A DNA stretch of 64,000 nucleotides from Acetivibrio alkalicellulosi (GCA_008125075.1 VLTH01000002.1:2364232-2428231); one strand, 5' to 3'. Counted from the stretch's first letter, positions 48,263 to 57,834 are shown. The notes: generated by a model from the letters alone, not told the origin. Translations and numbers: made by a program.

Positions 48263-49432
48263 TCATTTTAATATCAGTTTTTCTAATGTGGGTTCTATGC
48301 TTAGCAAATTTTTCAATTCTTTATATTCTTCAAGTTTTTCAACATTTAGCTCACTATTTTTAATTGCTTTTATCATTAGATTCTTTGGTGTATCAATTGG
48401 AGATACATATTCTACAACAGAAGTTTTATAGCCTGCAACTTCTAACAACAGTGATCTTACACCGTCTGTAATTACATCTGCAATACGGGTTTTTAAAACC
48501 CCATGCTTTATAATACTATTAAGAGGTTTAAAAGAGTACTGACTTAAAATTTCCTGCTGACAACAAGGAACCACAGCTAACCCCTCTACTTTGTTTTTTA
48601 CAGCTAAAGCAATAGCTTCATCAGTTGCAGTATTACAAGCATGTAAACTTATAACAAAATGTATTTTTCTTTTAGGATGGTAATTCTTAATATCTGTGGA
48701 CTGAAATTCCATGTTTTTGTACCCTAAATTTTGAGCTGTATTTTTCGATGCTTCAATGACTGTCTCAGAATAATCGAGTCCTATAAAGTGGCAAGGTTTT
48801 TTTAGCACTTCACGTATGTAATAATTCAATACAAATAACAAATATGATTTACCACAACCGCAATCTAATACTGTTATTGAATCGTGTTTTTCACAAAGCT
48901 CCTTTAGCATGCTATCTATAAGTTCAATAAAATGATCTATTTGATTATATTTTCTAATCATATCATTTTTTATCTTTCCACTAGAACTCAAAATACCTAT
49001 TTCTTTTAGCAGTTGGTTGGCTTTACCGACTTTAATGTAATAATCTCTATTTGAAAAACTGTGAGTTTCACTATGAGATTTTTGAACCTCTCTCACCTGT
49101 TCTTCATAATCTTTAGATTTCATTTTAACATTTTTGTGATCGGCTTCTATATAAATCGAAGATCCTCTTTCTTCATATGTAAGAATTAAGCTCTCGTAAT
49201 TTTGTGCATACCTATTAATTTCCTTTGTGAATTCTCCTACTTGAAATGTGTAAATATTGGTATTAAAATTTATCTTCAGCATATTTTTATCAACCACAAT
49301 AATGCCAGCATACTCTTTTGTACCAGATTTAAATACAAAGGTTATCTTTTTAAAATACTCTATATTTTCATTAAGCCTTTGTTCTAATCCCGATAAGAAC
49401 AAAGATAGCTTACTTAAAATTTGTTTATTCAT
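48263..49432 (-). CDS. SAM-dependent methyltransferase (METTL25/GSTCD-like type)
   Basis: 389 residues. N-terminal 150 residues unrecognised. The Rossmann part begins with motif I VLDCGCGKSYLLFVL, then GLDYSETVIEASKNTAQNLG (motif II acid), FVISLHACNTATDEAIALAV and VVPCCQQ. The HACNTATDEA and PCC motifs are like those of the GSTCD/METTL25 methyltransferase group. Substrate unknown; RNA is plausible. ATG is preceded by GAGG nine bases upstream. Confidence 0.82.
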   Translation of the reverse strand: MNKQILSKLSLFLSGLEQRLNENIEYFKKITFVFKSGTKEYAGIIVVDKNMLKINFNTNIYTFQVGEFTKEINRYAQNYESLILTYEERGSSIYIEADHKNVKMKSKDYEEQVREVQKSHSETHSFSNRDYYIKVGKANQLLKEIGILSSSGKIKNDMIRKYNQIDHFIELIDSMLKELCEKHDSITVLDCGCGKSYLLFVLNYYIREVLKKPCHFIGLDYSETVIEASKNTAQNLGYKNMEFQSTDIKNYHPKRKIHFVISLHACNTATDEAIALAVKNKVEGLAVVPCCQQEILSQYSFKPLNSIIKHGVLKTRIADVITDGVRSLLLEVAGYKTSVVEYVSPIDTPKNLMIKAIKNSELNVEKLEEYKELKNLLSIEPTLEKLILK

Positions 49433-49556
49433 TGTCTAAAACCTCATTTACTTCTTAATTTTACATATGTTAATAAAATACTGACCATCATAATATAAAA
49501 ATTACTTATTAATGTGTGGCTTCTTAAGCTAGCAATCAAATAGAACTCACATTTAT

Positions 49557-50285
49557 TTAAATAGTTCTATCTCTTAGCAAAACTATTTCTTCATCTGAAA
49601 GTTCTCTACACTCACCCTCACTTAGCGTATCATCTAGAATTAAGTTTCCCATTTTAATTCTTTTTAAATACTTAACTTTTTTATCTATTGCTTCAAACAT
49701 TCTTTTTATTTGGTGAAACTTACCTTCATGAATTATAACTTCTACTTCAGATATATCACCAGTCTTTATTATCTTAAGTTCTGATGGAAGAGTATTGTAT
49801 CCATCATCTAGTATAACACCTTTCTTAAATAAACCAATATGTTCTTCATTTATATTTCCACTAACAACAGCATAGTACTTTTTGGGCACATGTTTTTTAG
49901 GAGATAGTAATTCATGAGCAAGTTGTCCGTCATTTGTCATAATTAAAAGTCCAACAGTATCTATATCAAGTCTTCCCACAGGAAAAAGGTTAAAGCACTT
50001 ATAACAGTCGGGTAAAATATCTACAACTGTAGCATGTTTTTTGTCATCTGTTGAAGAAATAACTCCTTGGGGCTTATTCATCATAAGATAAATATATTTG
50101 CGGTATTTAAATATTTCACCTGCAACTTCTATCATGCTTCTTTCAGGATCAACATGCATACCACTATCTTTAACAATATTCCCATTTACTTTTAAAGCAC
50201 CATTTTTAATTAGTTGCTTGATTTCTTTTCTAGTTCCAAAGCCAGAGTTTGAAAGTAATTTATCTATTCTTTGAGTGTCTCTCAA
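49557..50285 (-). CDS. rsuA: 16S rRNA pseudouridine synthase, RsuA type
   Basis: 242 residues. S4 RNA-binding domain 6-55 (RIDKLLSNSGFGTRKEIKQLIKNGALKVNG) and catalytic domain with GRLDIDTVGLLIMTNDG (active-site Asp) and HEGKFHQIKRMFEA. Probably modifies U516 of 16S rRNA. TTG start with AGGTGAG three bases upstream (TTG 50283-50285). It begins 21 bases after the downstream neighbour rsmF-like gene and likely shares its transcript. Confidence 0.93.
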   Translation of the reverse strand: MRDTQRIDKLLSNSGFGTRKEIKQLIKNGALKVNGNIVKDSGMHVDPERSMIEVAGEIFKYRKYIYLMMNKPQGVISSTDDKKHATVVDILPDCYKCFNLFPVGRLDIDTVGLLIMTNDGQLAHELLSPKKHVPKKYYAVVSGNINEEHIGLFKKGVILDDGYNTLPSELKIIKTGDISEVEVIIHEGKFHQIKRMFEAIDKKVKYLKRIKMGNLILDDTLSEGECRELSDEEIVLLRDRTI

Positions 50286-50306
50286 AATCTCACCTGCCTT
50301 TTTAAT

Positions 50307-51671
50307 TTATACCATTTTTCTCCATCCCTTTGGATAGAGATTCTTTAACATGTGATCATTTTGTTTGGCCCATCCTAAAGTATATCCGTCTACCAAAACC
50401 CCTGTATAACCCTTAGTTCCTTCAGTTATTAGAGTTTCACCTTTAAGATACTTTATAACTTCACCTGATTTTGAGTCAAAATCAACAGTAATCTTTAAAT
50501 CTTCTTTTTTTAGTGGAATAATAAATGAGTGCTTTGGCTCAAATCTTCCCCGTGCAAATTCCCCAAGATACCAACCAAACTTTGATATTTTTATACCGGA
50601 TAAATCTGGCGATTTTACAGGTAAATAGTAAAGGTGACTTCCCTGTATACTAAAATAACCTTCGATACTCCTGTTTAAGTTTTCCTCTTGAAATATATAA
50701 AATGGTTCTAGTTCTTTACTATTACTTTGAGTAGTTTTATTATCAAGTATACTTTCAACATGTCCTTTTTTTCTAATAAGTGCAGTAAAATGTCCCTCTC
50801 CATTTAATTTATGGGGCCAAAGCCTTACGCTTTTTACAAGTTCTTTATTGCCATCAGCCCAGTCAGGTCTGCCACTATCAATTCCTCCAGTTTTAACTAT
50901 GTCCATCAGTTCATATTCCTTGAAACGATCTAAAAAATAGCCTATCATCATTTCATTTTCCTCAGGAGAAAAAGTACAGGTTGAATATATTAACATGCCA
51001 CCAGGCTTTAACATTTCATGGGCATTTTCAAGGATATCTCTTTGCATATTACAGCACAATTCTGATTTGAACTTGTCCCAGCTCTTAGCTGCATTTTCAT
51101 CTTTCCTGAACATTCCTTCACCTGAGCAAGGTGCATCTACAAGTATTTTGTCAAAGAAATTTTTAAATTTAGATACAAGCTTTTCTGGCTTTTCATTTGT
51201 GACTATAGCATTTGTTACTCCACACAACTCTATATTTTTGATTAGAGCTTTTACTCTGTCAGCACTAATATCATTTGCAATAAGCAGGCCCTTCCCCTTC
51301 ATCCCCGCTGCCATTTGCACTGTCTTCCCTCCTGGGGCAGCACATAAATCTAATACATACTCACCTGGTCTTGCATCGGCAACTGCTCCTGGTAACATAG
51401 CACTTGGTTCCTGAATATAATATAATCCTGCATGATAATAGGGATGCTTTCCAGGACTTTCTTCTCCTAAGTAATAAAATCCATCATTTGTCCAGGGTAT
51501 TGGCTTAAGTTTAAAAGGAGATGTCTTCAAAAACTCCTCAACACTTATTTTTAGTGTATTTACCCTTAGACCATAATGCCTGGGCATTTCATATGACTTT
51601 ACAAAATTATCAAATTCCTCTTTTCCGAGCAATTTTTTCATTTTTTCTAAAAACTCAAATGGAACTTTCAT
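50307..51671 (-). CDS. 16S rRNA m5C methyltransferase, RsmF/NOL1-NOP2-Sun family
   Basis: 454 residues. SAM motif LDLCAAPGGKTVQMAAGM, the two catalytic Cys in DAPCSGEGMF and YSTCTFSPEENE, and a C-terminal PUA-like RNA-binding region (GRFEPKHSFIIPL ... KGYTGVLVDGYTLGWAKQ). Cytoplasmic rRNA modification. SD GGAG at a typical distance. A 45-base inverted repeat lies just upstream. Confidence 0.93.
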   Translation of the reverse strand: MKVPFEFLEKMKKLLGKEEFDNFVKSYEMPRHYGLRVNTLKISVEEFLKTSPFKLKPIPWTNDGFYYLGEESPGKHPYYHAGLYYIQEPSAMLPGAVADARPGEYVLDLCAAPGGKTVQMAAGMKGKGLLIANDISADRVKALIKNIELCGVTNAIVTNEKPEKLVSKFKNFFDKILVDAPCSGEGMFRKDENAAKSWDKFKSELCCNMQRDILENAHEMLKPGGMLIYSTCTFSPEENEMMIGYFLDRFKEYELMDIVKTGGIDSGRPDWADGNKELVKSVRLWPHKLNGEGHFTALIRKKGHVESILDNKTTQSNSKELEPFYIFQEENLNRSIEGYFSIQGSHLYYLPVKSPDLSGIKISKFGWYLGEFARGRFEPKHSFIIPLKKEDLKITVDFDSKSGEVIKYLKGETLITEGTKGYTGVLVDGYTLGWAKQNDHMLKNLYPKGWRKMV

Positions 51672-51685
51672 ATTTCAACTCCACT

Positions 51686-51730
51686 ATTTATTATAAAAAG
51701 TTTGATTTAATCAAACTTTTTATAATAAAT
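51686..51730. repeat. 45-base near-perfect inverted repeat between rsmF-like gene and gntR
   Basis: Arms of 22 bases (51686-51707 and 51709-51730) around a single T. Both arms contain TATAAT-like sequence. It ends 15 bases before the rsmF-like start codon. Could be a terminator hairpin, promoter/operator or part of a mobile repeat. Confidence 0.6.
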
Positions 51731-51758
51731 TTATATTTTCTAACTTCTATAAACTTAA

Positions 51759-51788
51759 TTTCAGATGGAGGCAAAACTCCATCTGAAA
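51759..51788 (-). terminator. Hairpin after the gntR operon
   Basis: TTTCAGATGGAG (51759-51770) pairs with CTCCATCTGAAA (51777-51788). T-run on the minus strand is weak. It lies 36 bases beyond the regulator stop. Confidence 0.65.
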
Positions 51789-51824
51789 GTTATATTTAAC
51801 TTTTTAAAGAGTAATTTCACTAAA

Positions 51825-52493
51825 CTATACTTTATTATGGCTATATGCACTAGCAGCATTTCTTATATGTTCTATAGCCAACTCTTCTGCCATTTTGGCA
51901 TCCTTATTAATTATAGCATCTAGTATTGCCCGATGCTCTTTTAATGCTTCTCGTGCTCTTATAGGTGATTTAAAAGACCCAATTCTGGCTCTATGAACAT
52001 AATGATGAAAGGTCTTTAATAAATGCATAAGAGGGTCACTTTTACTTGCCTTAAACAATATTTCATGAAATTTTGAATCAAATTTCATAAGGTGCTCTGG
52101 ATCATTTTTTATAGTGTAAAACTCTTCAAAGTCCACAGCCTCTTTAAGCTCGTCTAACTCTTCAGAAGTTATGTTATCTGCTGCCCATCTCGCTGCAAGT
52201 CCCTCTATCATCATTCTTATTGTATATATTTCCTTAATATCTTTAGCGGTTATCTCTTTAACAACTGCACCTTTATTTGGAACAGACTTAACAAGCCCTT
52301 CTAACTCAAGCTGCATTATGGCTTCGCGAATAGGTGTTCTACTAACACCTAAATCCTCAGATAACTTTTTTTCTGTAAGACTTTCTCCTGGCTTATATAC
52401 TCCATTTAAAATATCATTTTGAATTCTATAAAAAACTTTACCTCTAAGTGAGTATATATAGTTTTCGCTTTCATCTCGCTCAATTTTTGCCAT
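51825..52493 (-). CDS. GntR-family regulator, FCD (FadR) subfamily, of the citrate operon
   Basis: 222 residues. Winged helix-turn-helix 20-85 (LTEKKLSEDLGVSRTPIREAIMQLELEGLVKSVPNKGAVV), FCD domain 95-215 with the metal ligands of the family (FDSKFHEILF, EHRAILDAI, AIEHIRNA). It ends the Re-citrate synthase-aconitase-gntR run (48 bases after aconitase). A perfect palindrome covers the promoter of that run, so autoregulation is likely. The ligand is probably a citrate-cycle acid (inference). GGGGGAGAG precedes ATG by five bases. Confidence 0.93.
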   Translation of the reverse strand: MAKIERDESENYIYSLRGKVFYRIQNDILNGVYKPGESLTEKKLSEDLGVSRTPIREAIMQLELEGLVKSVPNKGAVVKEITAKDIKEIYTIRMMIEGLAARWAADNITSEELDELKEAVDFEEFYTIKNDPEHLMKFDSKFHEILFKASKSDPLMHLLKTFHHYVHRARIGSFKSPIRAREALKEHRAILDAIINKDAKMAEELAIEHIRNAASAYSHNKV

Positions 52494-52541
52494 TGTTGCT
52501 CTCCCCCCTTACAGAGCACTTCTTTTACATAATAAAACTTA

Positions 52542-54470
52542 TCACTGACTTTGCTTTCTTGTATAATTTAGTAATCCACCTGCAAGTATAATTTCCACTT
52601 GCCTATCCGACAAAGTAACACTAACAGGTATCTCCTTGTTTTTTGTAACATTTTTTATAATAACATTGCTTCGGCTTTTTATTTGCTTTGTAGCGTCTTC
52701 AATGACAATTTCATCACCCATATCTATTTGGTCATAATCCTCTTCATTTACAAATGTCATAGGAATAATTCCTGAGTTTATAAGGTTTGCCATGTGAATC
52801 CTTGCAAAGGACTTAACTATAACACCTTTAACTCCCAATTGGAGAGGTGCTAAGGCAGCATGCTCTCTACTTGAACCCTGTCCATAATTAGAGCCTCCAA
52901 TAATAAATCCTCCTCCATTTTCCTTTGCCCTTTTTGGAAAATCAGCATCACAAGGGGTAAGACAATATTCTGCAAGATATGGAACATTAGATCTAAATGG
53001 CAAAAGCTTTGCATTTGAAGGCATAATATGATCTGTAGTAATATTGTCTCCAACCTTTATAAGTGCCTTACCCTCAAGCTTTTCAGTTAACGCCTTATTT
53101 AATGGGAAAGGTTTAATATTAGGCCCTCTAACAACTTCCACATCTACTCCTTCAGGTGCAGGATCTAAAACCATATTGTCTTGTGTAACAAACTCTGAAG
53201 GCATTTCAACTTGTGGAGCTTCTCCATACTCTCTTGGATCTGTAAGAACACCTGTAATGGCACTTACTACAGCTACCTCTGGACTAAGTAGATAGACCTT
53301 TGCAGACTTAGTACCACTTCTACCTTCAAAATTTCTATTAAAAGTCCTTAGGGATACTGCATCCGTCTTAGGTGACTGTCCCATACCTATACATGGACCA
53401 CAAGCACTCTCTAGAATTCTTGCACCTGCTGCAACCATATCAGCCAATGCGCCATTTTCTGCAATCATGGTAAACACCTGTTTAGAACCTGGAGCAATAA
53501 CAAGACTAACATCTGGGTGTACAGTTTTACCCTTTAAAATTTTTGCAACCTTCATCATGTCCATGAAAGAAGAATTTGTACAACTTCCTATTGCAACCTG
53601 ATCAACTTTAATCTTTCCAATATCCTTTACTTTTTCAACATTATCAGGGCTATGAGGTTTTGCTGCCAAAGGCTCTAATAAATCTAAATTAATTTCAATT
53701 TCTTCATCATAAGTTGCATCTGCATCAGGCTGTAATTCAACCCAATCAGATTCTCTTCCCTGTGCCTTTAAAAACTCTTTTGTCAATTCATCACTTGGAA
53801 AGATTGAAGTAGTTGCTCCAAGCTCTGCGCCCATGTTTGTAATTGTAGCTCTTTCAGGAACAGTAAGACTTTTTATTCCCTCACCTGCATACTCTATAAT
53901 TTTCCCTACTCCTCCTTTTACAGACATAACTCTTAAAACTTCAAGAATAATGTCCTTTGCACTAGACCAGGGTTTGAGCTTTCCCTTTAAATTAACCTTA
54001 CAGACTTTTGGCATTGTTAGGTAATATGGTCCTCCGCCCATTGCTACAGCTACATCAAGTCCACCTGCTCCAATTGCAAGCATACCGATTCCACCACCTG
54101 TAGGAGTATGGCTGTCCGAACCTAAAAGAGTCATTCCTGGAACACCAAATCTCTCTAATTGTACCTGATGACAAATACCATTTCCTGGTCTTGAAAAATA
54201 CACACCATGCTTTGATGCAACAGTCTGAATATATTTATGATCATCAGCATTTTCAAAACCTGCCTGAATAGTGTTGTGATCAATATATGCAACTGACTTT
54301 TTAGTCTTTACCCTTGGTATACCAATAGCTTCAAACTGAAGATACGCCATTGTTCCAGTTGAATCCTGAGTCAATGTTTGATCAATTTTTATTGATATCT
54401 CACTTCCTGAAACCATTTCTCCTGTAACTAAATGTTCTTTAATTATTTTTTGTGCTAAATTTAAACCCAT
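52542..54470 (-). CDS. acnA: Aconitate hydratase
   Basis: Isomerises citrate to isocitrate through an Fe-S cluster. 642 residues, the shorter form found in Clostridia. Cluster Cys residues appear in AIGSCTNSS and SACGPCIGMG. C-terminal swivel domain includes GDNITTDHIMPSN and GSNYGQGSSREHAALAP, which bears the catalytic Ser. Start at ATG with AGAGGGGG. Lies 32 bases after the citrate synthase gene, with which it forms the citrate-to-isocitrate half of the pathway. Isocitrate dehydrogenase is not in the window. Confidence 0.96.
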   Translation of the reverse strand: MGLNLAQKIIKEHLVTGEMVSGSEISIKIDQTLTQDSTGTMAYLQFEAIGIPRVKTKKSVAYIDHNTIQAGFENADDHKYIQTVASKHGVYFSRPGNGICHQVQLERFGVPGMTLLGSDSHTPTGGGIGMLAIGAGGLDVAVAMGGGPYYLTMPKVCKVNLKGKLKPWSSAKDIILEVLRVMSVKGGVGKIIEYAGEGIKSLTVPERATITNMGAELGATTSIFPSDELTKEFLKAQGRESDWVELQPDADATYDEEIEINLDLLEPLAAKPHSPDNVEKVKDIGKIKVDQVAIGSCTNSSFMDMMKVAKILKGKTVHPDVSLVIAPGSKQVFTMIAENGALADMVAAGARILESACGPCIGMGQSPKTDAVSLRTFNRNFEGRSGTKSAKVYLLSPEVAVVSAITGVLTDPREYGEAPQVEMPSEFVTQDNMVLDPAPEGVDVEVVRGPNIKPFPLNKALTEKLEGKALIKVGDNITTDHIMPSNAKLLPFRSNVPYLAEYCLTPCDADFPKRAKENGGGFIIGGSNYGQGSSREHAALAPLQLGVKGVIVKSFARIHMANLINSGIIPMTFVNEEDYDQIDMGDEIVIEDATKQIKSRSNVIIKNVTKNKEIPVSVTLSDRQVEIILAGGLLNYTRKQSQ

Positions 54471-54502
54471 TATTTTTCCCCCTCTTTTTTATTAATTAAT
54501 AT

Positions 54503-55882
54503 TTACAAAGCCAGATCAAATATTTCTGGAGCAATTTGTCGTATAACCTCTTCTAACTCACCATCTCCTATTGCAGTGACCCGACCATTTTTATACTCTC
54601 CATCAAGCCAGTTTTTTATCCTCATTACTCTTTCATCTTTCTTTCCTATACTCTTATTACCACTAAGCCCAAAATAGCTGTTAATCCAATGAGCAATGCC
54701 TGCAAGTCCTGAAGTCTGATTAACTGAAACGCCAACTGGTCTATTTAATAATTTTGTGGTATCAAAAATATTGTATATCTCTTCATCCTTCAAAAGGCCG
54801 TCTGCATGTATACCTGCTCTTGTTACATTAAAGTGTCTTCCAACAAAAGGAGTTCTTGAAGGTATTTTATACCCTATTTCTGTTTCATAGTATTCGGCTA
54901 TTTCTGTTATAACAGTAGTATCCATTCCATCGGTAGTACCTCTTAGTTGTGCATATTCTATTACCATAGCCTCTAAAGGAGTGTTTCCTGTTCTTTCTCC
55001 AATTCCTAAAAGAGAGCAGTTAATACTTGATGCACCATAGAGCCATGCAGCAGCAGAATTGCTAACAGCCTTGTAAAAATCATTATGTCCATGCCATTCA
55101 ATTAATTCACTAGGAAATCCTGCATGATGCCTTAATCCATAAATTATCCCAGGAACACTCCTTGGCAAAGCAGAACCAGCATATGCAACACCATAACCTA
55201 GTGTGTCACAGGCTCTTATTTTTATCGGTATACCACTTTGTTCCATTATTTTTTTAAGCTCTAGTGCAAATGGTACTACAAACCCATAGAAATCAGCTCT
55301 TGTAATATCTTCTAAGTGGCATCTAGGCCTTATTCCTACATCTATTGCACTCTTGATAATAGATAAATAGTGCTCTAAAGCTTGTTTTCTAGTCATATTG
55401 AGCTTCTTGAAAATATGGTAATCTGAGCAGCTTACTAAAATGCCACTTTCCTTCATTCCCATATCTTTAGCAAGTTTAAAGTCATTCTTTGTTGCTCTAA
55501 TCCAGCTAGTTACCTCAGGATATTTATATCCTCTTTCCTTACACTTGTAAACTGCTTCTTTGTCCCTATCACTATATAAGAAAAACTCACATTGCCTTAT
55601 CAGTCCCTTAGGACCTCCTAATTTATGTAGCAAGTCAAATAAAGTCACAATCTGCTCAACAGTATATGGTGCTCTTGACTGTTGACCATCTCTAAATGTA
55701 GTATCTGTTATCCAGATTTCATCTGGCGGACACATTGGAACTTTTCTATGATTAAATGCACACTTTGGTATTTCATCATAATTAAATATTTCCCTATAAA
55801 GATTAGGCTCTGAAACATCTTGCAGAGCATATTTATATTGAGTCTGTTCAAGTGTATTGGTTTTTTTATTAAACTCTAACAT
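54503..55882 (-). CDS. Citrate synthase, Re type
   Basis: 459 residues of the isopropylmalate/homocitrate synthase (DRE-TIM) type. Seen: WITDTTFRDGQQSRAPYTVEQ, CHLEDITRADFYGF, CDTLGYGVAYAG, IEWHGHNDFYKAVSNSAAAW and GIGERTGNTPLEAMVIEY, motifs of the Re-citrate synthase of Clostridium kluyveri and its relatives. No leucine-regulatory domain at the C-terminus, unlike LeuA, though the related SGLAGIAHWINSYF region is present. Condenses acetyl-CoA with oxaloacetate with opposite stereochemistry to GltA. Immediately upstream of aconitase, which fits the citrate role over homocitrate. ATG with AAGGGGG seven bases upstream. Confidence 0.92.
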   Translation of the reverse strand: MLEFNKKTNTLEQTQYKYALQDVSEPNLYREIFNYDEIPKCAFNHRKVPMCPPDEIWITDTTFRDGQQSRAPYTVEQIVTLFDLLHKLGGPKGLIRQCEFFLYSDRDKEAVYKCKERGYKYPEVTSWIRATKNDFKLAKDMGMKESGILVSCSDYHIFKKLNMTRKQALEHYLSIIKSAIDVGIRPRCHLEDITRADFYGFVVPFALELKKIMEQSGIPIKIRACDTLGYGVAYAGSALPRSVPGIIYGLRHHAGFPSELIEWHGHNDFYKAVSNSAAAWLYGASSINCSLLGIGERTGNTPLEAMVIEYAQLRGTTDGMDTTVITEIAEYYETEIGYKIPSRTPFVGRHFNVTRAGIHADGLLKDEEIYNIFDTTKLLNRPVGVSVNQTSGLAGIAHWINSYFGLSGNKSIGKKDERVMRIKNWLDGEYKNGRVTAIGDGELEEVIRQIAPEIFDLAL

Positions 55883-55914
55883 TTAACAACCCCCTTCATA
55901 AACCCTAAGAAGAC

Positions 55915-55930
55915 CAATACAAGTGTATTG
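55915..55930. promoter_or_regulatory. Inverted repeat in the leader of the citrate operon
   Basis: CAATACA and TGTATTG around a 2-base centre, 33 bases upstream of the Re-citrate synthase start. It shares TGTAT-type half-sites with the promoter palindrome 80 bases further upstream and may be a second regulator site. Confidence 0.45.
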
Positions 55931-56009
55931 CACTGGCATACCTATATTTTTTTAATAAATAATTCTGTTTGAATATAATCCTTTTAATATAATATGTATA
56001 TTAGTATTT

Positions 56010-56045
56010 AAGTATAATTGTATACAATTATACTTACCATGTCAA
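56010..56045 (-). promoter_or_regulatory. Promoter and palindromic operator of the Re-citrate synthase operon
   Basis: On the minus strand TTGACA (56040-56045) is 17 bases from TACAAT (56017-56022). A perfect 26-base palindrome at 56010-56035, centre GTATAC, covers the -10 box and most of the spacer. Core ATTGTATACAAT is the kind of site bound by FCD-type GntR proteins, and the operon ends with such a gene. Binding there would block the polymerase. Confidence 0.85.
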
Positions 56046-56376
56046 TTATATTTATACATAGAGGTGTTTGTAACAAAAGTGAAGAAAAATATTCCATAAA
56101 CTTAAGTTGCGCAGTATATAACCTGAGTTGAAAGTTTTTTTAAAAAACAAACTATAATTTAGTATCCTACAAAAAGAAGGATTTTTTCATCTTTTATCGA
56201 AATAAGTATTATACACAATGCACATCTACTTTTAGCAGATGAAAATATTATTTTACTTTTTTTGCCCGTTCTTTTACAGTAAATATTTCTTTAGCATCCA
56301 TAGCAGAAAAAGCTATATTTTCATCACACCTAATGTTTTAAATTCTATTCTCTATATCTAAGCTGGAGGGAAATAT

Positions 56377-57627
56377 ATGAAAAAACTAATCAGAAATAAG
56401 CCCAAGCTAGTGTTTTTATTGGTGATTTTAGCCATTTCTTTGCTTTTTAGCATTGTATCAGGTTTTATAGCAAAAAATTGGATTGTAGCTATTCTTTTCT
56501 TTGCTGCAAATATCTTATCTTTATCAATCATCGCAACAGCTTCATACTCTCTATTCAATAAACACTTAAAGCAATTTGAAAGGGACATAATTACAGCAAG
56601 GCAGGGTGACTTTTCTGATACTATAGATTCTTCAAGGCATTTCCTGCTAAAATCTGCTGCTGTTACAGTAAATGAAGCATTTAGTGAAATTCGATCCCTA
56701 ATTGAAAATTTTCACAACATGTCAAACTCCATTGTTGAGGCAACACAAACTGTTAGCTGTACAGCAGAGCAAGCAACAATATCAATGGACGATATTTCAA
56801 AAACTATGGACGATATCGCAAAAGGAGCTTCAGATCAAGCATCTCAAGCACAACAAGGTGTTGAAATGGTTGAAAATCTTTCAGAGCAAATTAACTTTGT
56901 ATATGAAAGCTATAATGGAATAACAGAAGAAACAAGAAAGATGAAAGAATTAAACGACGTTGGTTTAGATTCTGTTAGCATTCTTCGTGATAAGTCAAAG
57001 CAAAATTATGAAACTGCTGAAAAAATATTTTCTGTGGTGGAAAAACTAACCAACACGATAAATGATATTAGCCTTTTTGTTGAGTCAATTGAAAATATTG
57101 CTGAGCAAACCAACCTTTTAGCTTTAAATGCTGCAATTGAAGCTGCAAGAGCAGGTGAAGCAGGAAAAGGATTTGCAGTAGTTGCAGAAGAGGTAAGAAA
57201 ACTTGCTGATCAGAGTAGAAAATCAACAGAAGAAATAAGCAATTTAATGCAGAGCATTCATGAAGAATCTCAGCGAGCTATTAAATCAATGGAAATAATG
57301 AAAAAAGTATCACAAGAACAAAATGGAGCAGTTAATAAAACTGATAACGCATTTAACAATATTGCAAATGCTATAAACTATATAGTTGATAAAATAAATG
57401 ATGTTAATCAATCGGTAACAAAAATGCAAAATGATAAAATACAGGTTACCAGTGCAATTGAAAATATATCTTCTGTTTCTGAAGAAACAGCTGCTGCAAG
57501 TGAAGAAGTAGCTGCCACTACCGAACATGAACTTTCAGCATTAGGAAACATAAAAAAATCCGCCGCCAACCTTGACAAATTAGTCCATGAACTTGAAGAC
57601 AAACTTAAAAATTATAAACTTAAGTAA
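56377..57627 (+). CDS. Methyl-accepting chemotaxis protein without an external sensor domain
   Basis: 416 residues, the only complete plus-strand gene supported here. Two hydrophobic segments (12-30 and 34-60) are joined by only a few residues, so there is no periplasmic or extracellular ligand domain. After a linker the signalling domain has the conserved hairpin tip [43 protein letters not shown] near 240-285, flanked by heptad-rich helices. Might sense a membrane or cytoplasmic cue. SD GGAGGG before ATG. The region between it and the citrate promoter (56046-56376) contains two small hairpins and no ORF. Confidence 0.93.
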   Translation: MKKLIRNKPKLVFLLVILAISLLFSIVSGFIAKNWIVAILFFAANILSLSIIATASYSLFNKHLKQFERDIITARQGDFSDTIDSSRHFLLKSAAVTVNEAFSEIRSLIENFHNMSNSIVEATQTVSCTAEQATISMDDISKTMDDIAKGASDQASQAQQGVEMVENLSEQINFVYESYNGITEETRKMKELNDVGLDSVSILRDKSKQNYETAEKIFSVVEKLTNTINDISLFVESIENIAEQTNLLALNAAIEAARAGEAGKGFAVVAEEVRKLADQSRKSTEEISNLMQSIHEESQRAIKSMEIMKKVSQEQNGAVNKTDNAFNNIANAINYIVDKINDVNQSVTKMQNDKIQVTSAIENISSVSEETAAASEEVAATTEHELSALGNIKKSAANLDKLVHELEDKLKNYKLK

Positions 57628-57629
57628 AA

Positions 57630-57755
57630 TTTCGGGGCATCGAGCCCCTGTGTTTTTGCTTCACTCTAAGACTTCTAATAAATAAAAGTGAGGGGGGGTA
57701 TAAATCTCCCTCATTTTCAAGTCATCAATAACCTTTCAAGACTCATAATAAAACA
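57630..57755. repeat. R3 repeat array downstream of the chemoreceptor, including its terminator
   Basis: Opens with GGGGCATCGAGCCCC (57634-57648), a 5-bp GC stem followed by TGTGTTTTTG that probably ends the chemoreceptor transcript. The rest shows GACTTCTAATAAATAAAA and CAAGACTCATAATAAAA, matching R3 units at 32256-32390 in the same plus-strand order. Confidence 0.6.
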
Positions 57756-57834
57756 AGAATAAGTCTGTTTCCTTTTTTTATTACTTGCATAGAAACAGAA
57801 GAACCATCCTCCCTGTTTCATTGGAAGCAAAAAG

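Noticed and set aside
54503-55882. 2-isopropylmalate or homocitrate synthase
   Set aside because: No C-terminal leucine-regulatory domain is evident, motifs match Re-citrate synthases, and the next gene is aconitase rather than leuC/leuD.
56046-56376. SigD-type promoter of the chemoreceptor gene
   Set aside because: No TAAA and GCCGATAA pair with a 15-base spacer was found. A TTGAAA/TATAAT pair at 56132-56162 has a 19-base spacer, too long to trust.
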